From Ignavibacteria bacterium (GTDB lineage Bacteria; Bacteroidota; Ignavibacteria; Kapaibacteriales; UBA4661), in NCBI GenBank assembly GCA_013298375.1, contig JAAFHM010000287.1, forward strand, positions 1 to 6,312: 6,312 nt of DNA, given 5' to 3'. Shown here in pieces: positions 1 to 4,797 of the stretch (the stretch's first letter is position 1; each line of letters opens with the position of its first letter). Both the position numbers and the translations under genes were made by a program. The notes below the pieces were generated by a model that was given only the letters and a program-made list of their open reading frames with translations, was not told the DNA's origin and ran no database searches.

Positions 1-383
1 GGAGAATTGCCGTACTTCAACTCAAACCGCTCGACGAGATCGTACCAATCTTTCAACAACTCGGCACCGACGTTTCACCAGTCGTGTTGGTGAACCTCTT
101 TCAGGTCGCAAACGAAGACATCCCGGCTTTACTAAAGGCTTGGGAAGCAGATGCAAACTGGATGAAGGTGCAACCGGGCTACATCTCGACGCAGCTGCAC
201 CAAGGTATCGCAGGCAGCACCGCTTTCATGAACTACGCTGTGTGGGAGTCCGTTGCACACTTTCGTGCCGCATTCTCACACCCGGACTTCAAGCAAGCGT
301 TGAGCCACTATCCGTCGTCTGCTGTGGCGTCGCCGCACCTGTTCACACGCCTCACCGTACCCAATCTGTGCGTTGGCCCATAA
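1..383 (+). CDS. Antibiotic biosynthesis monooxygenase (ABM) family protein, 5'-truncated by the window edge
   Basis: The frame ending at the TAA of 381-383 is open back to the left edge, so the N-terminus lies outside the window. A GTG at 84 could start a 99-residue protein, but the 27 codons before it also read like protein (for example LQLKPLDEIVPIF), so I prefer a truncated longer gene. From the GTG the product has the ABM ferredoxin-like pattern: a first strand (VLVNLFQV), an amphipathic helix (ALLKAWEADANWM), a strand after PGY (ISTQLHQ), the strand-turn NYAVWES, and the helix HFRAAFSHPDFK. The family covers small dimeric alpha/beta-barrel proteins, some cofactor-free oxygenases and many of unknown role, so the substrate cannot be named. 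The late motif SSAVASPHLF looks subgroup-specific. It is probably cytosolic, as no signal or membrane segment is visible. Family assignment is fairly sure; function is not. Confidence 0.8.
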   Translation, partial: RIAVLQLKPLDEIVPIFQQLGTDVSPVVLVNLFQVANEDIPALLKAWEADANWMKVQPGYISTQLHQGIAGSTAFMNYAVWESVAHFRAAFSHPDFKQALSHYPSSAVASPHLFTRLTVPNLCVGP

Positions 384-438
384 CGCCTAGGCGCTGTAGC
401 GGGTGTGGTCGCGGGTTCGCGCAAAAACGTGCGATCTA

Positions 439-474
439 CCGGAGAGACGATGGCGTTGCACCGTCGTCTCCCGG
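439..474. repeat. Strong intergenic hairpin between the ABM and GFA genes
   Basis: The arm CCGGAGAGACGATGG (439-453) pairs with CCGTCGTCTCCCGG (461-474) through a one-base bulge and a T-G wobble, leaving a 7-base loop (CGTTGCA). A small CGCG-GGTT-CGCG hairpin (410-421) and a perfect 10-bp palindrome CGCCTAGGCG (384-393) lie just upstream. No T-run follows the main hairpin, so a classic intrinsic terminator is not shown. It could still act as a 3'-end stabiliser, a Rho-dependent end or a palindromic repeat. Confidence 0.55.
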
Positions 475-514
475 CTATCTCAAACATTAACCCCTGACAA
501 TCAATTCAGCCCCC

Positions 515-877
515 ATGCAAAACCGCCCCCCAAAAACCTACCTCGGCCGTTGTCATTGTGGCGCGGTACGCTTCGAGATCGAAGCGGACTTCCCGGAACT
601 CACCACCTGTGACTGTTCGATTTGTAGGAAGAAAAATGCGCTGATGGTCAAAGTGCATGAGAGCAAATTTAAGTTGCTTGCGGGCGAAACATTTCTAACC
701 GAATACCAATTTCATACGCACACGGCCAAACACTATTTTTGTAATGTCTGCGGCATTTATCCATTTCACCGCAAGCGCGTCACGCCTGACAATCTGGGTA
801 TCAATGTGTTTTGCCTAGAAGGGTTCGATCCCGAGGGAATCCCAGTCAGACAAACTGTCGGGGCGGCGATGCCATGA
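515..877 (+). CDS. GFA-family (glutathione-dependent formaldehyde-activating-like) zinc protein
   Basis: This 120-residue protein carries the full cysteine pattern of the GFA / Mss4-like fold: C13-x-C15 (RCHCGAV), C32-x-C34-x-x-C37 (CDCSIC) and C76-x-x-C79 (FCNVCGI). In the characterised Gfa enzyme these cysteines bind a structural zinc and a labile zinc. After the last pair come the family-typical CGIY and the INVFCLEG strand near residues 96-103. The length matches single-domain members. Gfa itself has been linked to S-hydroxymethylglutathione formation, but most relatives have no proven substrate, so the symbol gfa is not justified. The ATG at 515 is the first start that gives a normal family N-terminus; the preceding bases show no good Shine-Dalgarno. 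There is no signal peptide, so it is cytosolic. It follows the ABM gene by 131 bp with a hairpin between them, so co-transcription is uncertain. Confidence 0.9.
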   Translation: MQNRPPKTYLGRCHCGAVRFEIEADFPELTTCDCSICRKKNALMVKVHESKFKLLAGETFLTEYQFHTHTAKHYFCNVCGIYPFHRKRVTPDNLGINVFCLEGFDPEGIPVRQTVGAAMP

Positions 878-979
878 GCGCAGACGTTGAAACGCTTCAT
901 TTGAATATGCGCATGACATATTGGCAGGCCGGCTTAAGCTACAAACCATTGCATCGCAGACGGAGAAAAGGAGAAAAGT

Positions 980-1186
980 ATGCCAACCAAACCGGCCGTT
1001 AAACTTGTAGACGGCGCGCATTGCACTGTCGTTGGCGGCACACATGTGGGAAAGTCCGGCACCGCAACGGATATTAAAACCAGCAAAACGGGTCACGTGA
1101 CGATAACCGTCGTACAAAAAGACGGCGTGCGCTTCAAGACGCTGGCCAAGAATGTTGTTGTCTCAGGCAACGCAAACAAGGCGTGA
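980..1186 (+). CDS. Small KOW-motif protein
   Basis: The start is well fixed: an AGGAG at 969-973 lies 6 bases before the ATG at 980. The product has 68 residues. Residues 11-27 (D-G-A..V-V-G-G..V-G-K-S-G) match the KOW motif found in ribosomal protein L24 and NusG, where a hydrophobic/glycine loop contacts RNA or protein partners. The rest predicts alternating beta strands (HVTITVVQ, VRFKTLAKNVVV), giving a compact SH3-like barrel. The protein is basic and lysine-rich, with no signal or membrane segment, so a cytosolic nucleic-acid-associated role is plausible but inferred. It is shorter than L24 (about 100 residues) and lies outside any ribosomal operon, so it is not rplX. It begins 102 bp after the GFA gene and is followed by a promoter-like sequence and hairpins, which suggests it ends its transcription unit. 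Confidence 0.82.
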   Translation: MPTKPAVKLVDGAHCTVVGGTHVGKSGTATDIKTSKTGHVTITVVQKDGVRFKTLAKNVVVSGNANKA

Positions 1187-1235
1187 ATGCAATGCGGCTT
1201 AATATCAACCGGTGCAGTGATGTAACGAAGCCGGG

Positions 1236-1265
1236 TTGACATGCTTATTGAGCCGGAAATTAAAT
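1236..1265 (+). promoter_or_regulatory. Candidate sigma-70 promoter upstream of the 1288-1403 structured element
   Basis: A perfect -35 hexamer TTGACA (1236-1241) is followed after 18 bases by TTAAAT (1260-1265), four of six matches to the -10 consensus. Transcription would start near 1272, run through the multi-hairpin region and could continue to the membrane protein gene at 1533. The perfect -35 is the main support; the -10 and the spacing are only fair. Confidence 0.4.
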
Positions 1266-1287
1266 AGAGGGAAATATTTTTATAAAT

Positions 1288-1403
1288 GCCCCGTCCCCGC
1301 GCAGGCGGGGACCCAATTCTGTTAAGTGTGCAACAGTGGAATTGGCCTCCCGCCTTGACCGAAGGGAATCACTTTTTGGGAGGCGGGAGCGGGGGCTTTT
1401 TTT
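1288..1403 (+). other. Multi-hairpin element ending in a T7 run (structured RNA, terminator or palindromic repeat)
   Basis: Three hairpins sit in a row inside an outer stem. The outer arms are GCCCC (1288-1292) and GGGGC (1392-1396). Hairpin 1 is GTCCCCGC (1293-1300) with GCGGGGAC (1305-1312) and a 4-base loop. Hairpin 2 is CCAATTCTGTT (1313-1323) with AACA (1332-1335) and GAATTGG (1339-1345), with a 3-base bulge. Hairpin 3 is CTCCCGCCT (1347-1355) with AGGCGGGAG (1381-1389). Seven T residues (1397-1403) follow the outer stem directly. The T-run makes transcription termination plausible, and the promoter-like sequence at 1236 would allow a short RNA of about 130 bases. The GTCCCCGC/GCGGGGAC hairpin also resembles dispersed REP-type repeats, so a mobile palindromic repeat is an equally good explanation. 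Confidence 0.55.
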
Positions 1404-1532
1404 CACTATATTTAGTTGCCGGATCAATAAAGCCGTGCCATGCGTTACCAATACATTTTTCAGCAACCGAAATCAATGCAACCAAAAAAACCTACGTCAG
1501 CACTTCAATCAACATCACCCCCTAACAAACCA

Positions 1533-1979
1533 ATGACAACGCCCGGCTCAACATTACTCATCCTCGGTGCCGCATGTTCCGCCGTTGCCGCGTTACTTCA
1601 TCTCGGCTGCATTGTATTTGGCGGGGCTTGGTATCGGGCGCTTGGGGCGGGCGAGGCGATGGCGCGGATGGCGGAGGCGGGGCGCTGGCATCCCACATTG
1701 GTCACGCTCGGCATTTCATCGGTATTGATTGTCTGGTCGCTGTATGCGTTGTCCGGCGCAGGCTATTTTTATCGTCTACCTTTATTGCGAACCGCCCTAG
1801 TTGCAATTACCGCCATTTATCTTTTGCGCGGATTTGCCTTCATGCCATTGATGAGTAAATTTCCGGACAACAGCCTCACATTTTGGATCGTGAGTTCCAC
1901 CATTTGCGCGTTGATTGGTGTGATTCACTTGGTGGGGCTGATCCTTGCATGGCCGCGGCTTAGTGGCTATGCGGATTAA
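1533..1979 (+). CDS. Small four-helix integral membrane protein of unknown function
   Basis: I chose the ATG at 1533 (148 residues) because it places a hydrophobic helix at once after a short polar start (MTTPGS). The same frame is open to an ATG at 1440, but that adds 31 polar, low-complexity residues rich in Gln, Pro and Ser that do not look conserved. No start here has a clear Shine-Dalgarno. Predicted membrane helices lie at about residues 7-30, 55-75, 84-105 and 117-139. A loop between helices 1 and 2 holds WYRALGAGEAMARMAEAGRW, and the third helix ends near LLRGFAFMPL. His23 and His132 lie within helices, and Arg99 lies near the end of helix 3. I do not recognise a characterised family. 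The protein is probably in the inner membrane. It may be transcribed from the 1236 promoter if the T-run at 1397-1403 does not stop transcription. Confidence 0.78.
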   Translation: MTTPGSTLLILGAACSAVAALLHLGCIVFGGAWYRALGAGEAMARMAEAGRWHPTLVTLGISSVLIVWSLYALSGAGYFYRLPLLRTALVAITAIYLLRGFAFMPLMSKFPDNSLTFWIVSSTICALIGVIHLVGLILAWPRLSGYAD

Positions 1980-2163
1980 TCGTACCGCTCAACGCTTACC
2001 AGATCAGTTGGGCTGTCTGCCTCGCGCGTTTCTTCAGCGCAAGCCAAAACGATGAGCGAGCAAGAGGCGCTCGATGCGCCCGGCACATGGACAATGTTGA
2101 CAAAGCCATCGCTCAATCGGACGCAACGCAAACGGCGCATCTCTTAACGTTGAAAGCAGCAAA

Positions 2164-2676
2164 ATGAACATGAACCAAACCAAACTCTATTTCATGTGCG
2201 GAAAAATGGCGGCGGGCAAATCCACCCACGCGAAAGCATTGGCGCAGGCAAAGAATGCCGTCCTTCTTGTTCAAGACGATCTCCTCGAACGATTATTCCC
2301 CGACGAAATTCGAACCATTCCCGATTTCGCCAAATTCTCCGCACGCCTACGCGAGGCGCTGACGCCCATCATCTTGAACTACCTGTCGCACGGCGTATCC
2401 GTCGTCCTCGATTTTCCCGGCAACACCCGAACACAGCTCCAATGGTTTCGCACCCTATTCGAAAACGCAAACGTAGACCATGAGTTGCACTTCATCGACG
2501 TATCCGATGAACGCTGCAAACGCCAACTCAAACAAAGAAGCGCCGCGCTCCCCGTCGGCGCGCCGTGGACAACGGATGCGGAGTTCGATGCAATCACGGT
2601 GTACTTCCAAGCGCCCGCTGAGGATGAAGCGTTCAATGTTGTTCATCATGCGCGCGCAATTGTTCAGGACGTTTGA
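2164..2676 (+). CDS. P-loop kinase-like ATP-binding protein (AAA_33 / predicted-kinase type)
   Basis: The 170-residue product begins with a strand and Walker A motif at residues 13-21 (GKMAAGKST), giving the nucleotide-binding P-loop. Residues 36-50 (VQDDLLERLFPDEIR) hold an acidic pair where small P-loop kinases keep a substrate- or magnesium-binding Asp/Glu. A hydrophobic strand with VVLDFPGNT (80-88) takes the Walker B-like place. Residues 117-125 (RCKRQLKQR) resemble the arginine-rich lid of such kinases, and TDAEFDAIT (137-145) precedes a C-terminal strand. Single-domain proteins with this VVLDFP.NT motif are widespread in bacteria and usually annotated as AAA family ATPase or predicted kinase; the phosphate acceptor is unknown. 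It is short for a zeta toxin, and no antitoxin partner is adjacent. An alternative start is Met3 (2170). No strong ribosome binding site is visible. Confidence 0.85.
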   Translation: MNMNQTKLYFMCGKMAAGKSTHAKALAQAKNAVLLVQDDLLERLFPDEIRTIPDFAKFSARLREALTPIILNYLSHGVSVVLDFPGNTRTQLQWFRTLFENANVDHELHFIDVSDERCKRQLKQRSAALPVGAPWTTDAEFDAITVYFQAPAEDEAFNVVHHARAIVQDV

Positions 2677-2753
2677 TTGGTTTGCTATTTATCCTGTTCA
2701 GATGCATTGATGACGGCTTCATGCTGATTAACTGACGCTACACCAACCCAACC

Positions 2754-2796
2754 TGTCATTCCGACCGTCGCGTCGCGCAGTGGAGGAATCTGCTGT
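2754..2796 (+). repeat. Short copy of a TGTCATTCC-type intergenic repeat
   Basis: TGTCATTCCGACCG (2754-2767) is identical to 3181-3194. The AGTGGAGGAATCTGCTGT at 2779-2796 matches 3231-3248 at 17 of 18 bases. The two blocks are separated by 11 bases here and 36 in the other copy, so this copy lacks the internal hairpin arm. The matching right end (GGGATGACA) is not found nearby, so this copy appears truncated. Confidence 0.75.
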
Positions 2797-2939
2797 TGGC
2801 GATTGCGACGCATATTTTTGGTTGTAGAGCGTGCTTGCTTTGCCAAGACATTGCTAAATAGTTGGCAATCTCAATTGCTAGTGTAGTGCTTCATTCTGTT
2901 TGGAGCTTAAGTGCTTAGTTAATAGATGCGAGACACACT

Positions 2940-2963
2940 CCTTCCCCCGGCGACGGGGGAAGG
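2940..2963. repeat. Perfect 10-bp hairpin, REP-like
   Basis: CCTTCCCCCG (2940-2949) pairs perfectly with CGGGGGAAGG (2954-2963) around a GCGA loop and is followed by GTTGGGATGGGGGCG. The C/G-rich stem with a GGTTGGG tail resembles dispersed palindromic repeats common between genes in Pseudomonadota. No T-run follows, so it is not a typical intrinsic terminator. Confidence 0.65.
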
Positions 2964-3127
2964 TTGGGATGGGGGCGATGCTCGAAGCAGCGTAGAAAAG
3001 TGCATATCTACGATCCCAAAAAAGTTATTTAGTAATCAACATACAGTGCAAATTTGGATAGTGAAACACAAGCAATGGCGCGCATTTTCAGCACTTTTTG
3101 CTTGAAAGCCAGCGCCCTGATTATCAA

Positions 3128-3340
3128 GTCGCTCGGTTAAGCATTTTTTGATTTGCAAAGAAGCCCGTTCACATAAAACTTGTCATTCCGACCGAGGCGT
3201 CCCGAAAAGGGATTCCCTACGGTCAAGCTGAGTGGAGGAATATGCTGTGTGCTTACGGAAATACGTGCAAAAAAAAGCATATCCCTCGGCTACGCTAGGG
3301 ATGACAGTATTGATATGGTGAAACTGCTTAACCGAGTGAC
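3128..3340. repeat. 213-bp element with 16-bp terminal inverted repeats (MITE-like)
   Basis: GTCGCTCGGTTAAGCA (3128-3143) and TGCTTAACCGAGTGAC (3325-3340) are inverted repeats matching at 15 of 16 positions. They enclose a non-coding segment with a second palindromic repeat nested at 3181-3306. No clean target-site duplication is seen. The nearest flanking match is CCTGATTA (3116-3123) with CCCGATTA (3347-3354), at unequal distances from the ends. No transposase is present, so any mobility would depend on another element. Confidence 0.55.
3181..3306. repeat. Full-length TGTCATTCC-type palindromic repeat
   Basis: The ends are inverted: TGTCATTCC (3181-3189) against GGGATGACA (3298-3306), 8 of 9. 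Inside are an arm GACCG (3190-3194) with CGGTC (3220-3224) around TCCC/GGGA (3200-3203, 3209-3212), and a second arm GGAATATGCT (3238-3247) with AGCATATCCC (3276-3285). The left half is repeated at 2754-2796. The CCCTCGGCTACGCTAGGGATGACA-type end (3283-3306) is typical of imperfect palindromic repeats scattered between bacterial genes. Confidence 0.65.
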
Positions 3341-3683
3341 ATGACACCCGATTAGTGTTTTATCGTTAAATCGACATTTGTGTCCAGATTGACTGGTCGT
3401 TCAGAAAACAACCGCGCAGGTAGGATTGGACGTAATTTGCGACAAATAAGTTTATGCAGCCTGTACATCCAAATAAACAGCAGTTATATTCGATCAAACA
3501 TGTTTGCTGGAAAACGTGAATCCATTACAGGTGTACATAAATACGGCTTTATCATGAAACTTATTGATTGCAAGCACTTTTTTGGATTTTTCACTGGAAT
3601 GTTAGGGCGCAACGCGGAATGTTATGCGGATATGGTGCTCTCTAACTTGAGTTGCATCGTCACAATTAACTGAACAGTGAACC
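3341..3683. other. AT-rich spacer without a convincing gene
   Basis: A 97-codon frame starting at a GTG (3380) runs to 3673, but it has no ribosome binding site, no domain and a composition typical of chance reading frames, so I do not call it. The base composition resembles the following gene (3684-4400) more than the genes to the left. It could be part of the same acquired segment. No clear promoter or terminator is seen. Confidence 0.5.
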
Positions 3684-4400
3684 ATGTCGAATGGAGTTTT
3701 GATATTTAAGGGAATGCAGATTGGCATTTTGCCAGGCGACTTCACAATTTCATTGAATGAAAATGGCGAACAAGATCCAAAACTGATTTTATCCACAGCC
3801 TATAACGTTGTTCCCCTTTGGTTAAAAATTGGCCATGATAATTTAAAGCTTGCAAAAAATGCTTCGTCCGAAATATCTGAAAAATGGAGCGATGACGCTG
3901 ATATACAGAAAGAATTGTTGCTGAAAGAGCTTGCTCCAGCTATGCAGGTCTTCGTTTCCTGCGGAATCGCTCTGGATGCGCTATATGACACAGTGCGACC
4001 GTACTCAAAATTAACGCAACAAGAGATCGAGGCGTGGCGCACCAATAAAACATCAAGAGCAAAGCAAATTATAGAAGTACTTAGACGCACTCATAAGCTG
4101 AAAGGCGACACCTTAAAGAGCTTCGAAGGTTGCGTTGGTCAAGTTATAAAACATAGAGATTTGGCTGTTCACCCTTCCACGGAACTGAAAAACTCATGCA
4201 GCAGACCGGATATTCCAGTCGGAGTAGATTGGAAATTTTCAGCATATCGGTTTTCAAACGCGGAATGGTGTCTCAACAACACCGTGAACATGATTGTGTA
4301 CTTATATGAAAACAAGTCCGGGGTCGCAGAGGTTGATAACAGTCTTGCAAATATCATTGATGCCTTGGAAGAGTTGAAGGTTGTAAAACGAAATGCCTAA
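3684..4400 (+). CDS. Unrecognised protein with a HEPN-like Rx4H motif, possible gene-cassette passenger
   Basis: The 238-residue product belongs to no family I can name. It is largely helical after residue 40. Residues 83-107 (LAPAMQVFVSCGIALDALYDTVRPY) read like the hydrophobic core helix of HEPN-fold proteins. Residues 158-163 (RDLAVH) give the pattern R-[N/D/H]-x3-H, the catalytic signature of HEPN ribonucleases, within IKHRDLAVHPS. In established HEPN families this Arg/His pair cleaves RNA, often in toxin-antitoxin or phage-defence systems, but many helical proteins carry such a motif without that role. No nucleotidyltransferase-type antitoxin gene is adjacent. The gene is AT-rich: 22 of 60 bases at 3781-3840 and 25 of 60 at 4021-4080 are G or C, against 47 of 60 at 1621-1680. 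This suggests acquisition. The ATG at 3684 has only a weak upstream GTGA. Its stop codon is embedded in an attC-like sequence (4395-4424). Confidence 0.72.
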   Translation: MSNGVLIFKGMQIGILPGDFTISLNENGEQDPKLILSTAYNVVPLWLKIGHDNLKLAKNASSEISEKWSDDADIQKELLLKELAPAMQVFVSCGIALDALYDTVRPYSKLTQQEIEAWRTNKTSRAKQIIEVLRRTHKLKGDTLKSFEGCVGQVIKHRDLAVHPSTELKNSCSRPDIPVGVDWKFSAYRFSNAEWCLNNTVNMIVYLYENKSGVAEVDNSLANIIDALEELKVVKRNA

Positions 4401-4424
4401 CTGGGCGTTCAACTGGAGCGCTAG
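4395..4424 (+). other. attC-like 5' half-site (relic of an integron cassette recombination site)
   Basis: GCCTAAC (4395-4401) fits the R'' consensus RYYYAAC of integron attC sites and contains the TAA stop of the preceding gene, as is usual in cassettes. It is followed by TGGGCGTTCAACTGGAGCGC, which has the CGTTCAA block and spacing of the L'' box in many attC sites. The complementary right half, with an L' box and GTTRRRY, is not found before the next gene at 4449, so the site is incomplete. The likeness is by eye and could be chance. Confidence 0.4.
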
Positions 4425-4448
4425 CCATCACAAACAGAAGAATCAAAA

Positions 4449-4718
4449 ATGAAAACACTAATCATCGCCGCAATAGCCACTCTCTCTATCGCTACCGCCC
4501 AAGCTGAAGACACTCCCCGTCAAGCCGCAGAAAAAGCAGTTGCGCAGTCGATGGCGAAAGCGCAAGCGGAAAAGGCGAAAAATGACGCCATCGTTGCGAA
4601 GCAGCGTGCGGCAGAGAAGGCCGCAAAGGAAAAATCCAAGGCGGCCTCATCGGACAACACAAAAGCAAAGCAGCCAAAGTCTGCGCCTGAAAAAGCAAAG
4701 TCTGAGAAATCGAAGTAG
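4449..4718 (+). CDS. Small secreted Ala/Lys-rich protein
   Basis: The 89-residue product starts with a clear Sec signal peptide: MK, a hydrophobic core (LIIAAIATLSIATA) and an AQA cleavage site after residue 19, giving a mature protein starting ED. The mature part is almost wholly Ala, Lys, Glu, Gln and Ser (repeated KA, EKA and AEK units), which predicts one long charged helix and then a disordered basic tail rich in Lys, Ser and Pro. It is probably periplasmic. It may bind nucleic acid or envelope polymers through its lysines, or be a structural filler, but no family is recognisable. A weak AGAAG lies about 8 bases before the ATG. The reverse strand also has an open frame here, but it is Phe/Ala/Ser-rich antisense of the Lys/Ala codons with no gene-like features, so I prefer the plus strand. 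Confidence 0.7.
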   Translation: MKTLIIAAIATLSIATAQAEDTPRQAAEKAVAQSMAKAQAEKAKNDAIVAKQRAAEKAAKEKSKAASSDNTKAKQPKSAPEKAKSEKSK

Positions 4719-4797
4719 TACCAATAGCAGACGATGCAGGTACTGAAAATATGGGGGGTCTGCGGCAAGCGATTTTTTCAGAAATTAATTCTCATCT

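Larger units (their letters stand above)
2677..3127. other. Gene-free, repeat-bearing spacer after the kinase-like gene
   Basis: No reading frame here resembles a protein. The stretch holds the repeat copy at 2754-2796, a possible stem GCGTCGC (2770-2776) with GCGACGC (2805-2811), a 7-bp stem TTGCCAA/TTGGCAA (2840-2846, 2862-2868), and the perfect hairpin at 2940-2963. The remainder (2964-3127) shows no structure I can name. Confidence 0.6.

Noticed and set aside
1981..2020. GCTCAAC...GTTGGGC pair looking like attC R'' and R' boxes
   Set aside because: Both 7-mers fit the consensus, but they are separated by only 13 bases, far too short for an attC site, and no L boxes are present.
2052..2147. 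31-codon frame (MSEQEALDAP...) between the membrane protein and kinase-like genes, in the same frame as the membrane protein gene
   Set aside because: The frame stays open about 55 codons past the TAA at 1977-1979, which could suggest a lost C-terminal extension. A run this long is quite likely by chance and nothing in it is recognisable.
2164..2676. Kinase-like gene as a zeta toxin of a toxin-antitoxin pair
   Set aside because: It shares the Walker A motif, but there is no epsilon-type antitoxin gene upstream, and the VVLDFPGNT motif points to a general predicted-kinase family.
3380..3673. 97-codon plus-strand frame starting with GTG
   Set aside because: No ribosome binding site, no recognisable motif, mixed composition, and it overlaps nothing conserved that I can see; most likely a chance frame in AT-rich spacer.
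4520..4768. Reverse-strand 82-codon frame opposite the Ala/Lys-rich gene
   Set aside because: Its Phe/Ala/Ser-rich composition is what the antisense of Lys/Ala/Glu codons gives, while the plus strand has a proper signal peptide.
4727..4778. GCAGAC/GTCTGC inverted repeat followed by TTTTTT, as a terminator of the 4449 gene
   Set aside because: The stem has only 6 pairs with a 25-base loop, and the T-run starts 9 bases after the stem, so it does not form a good intrinsic terminator.
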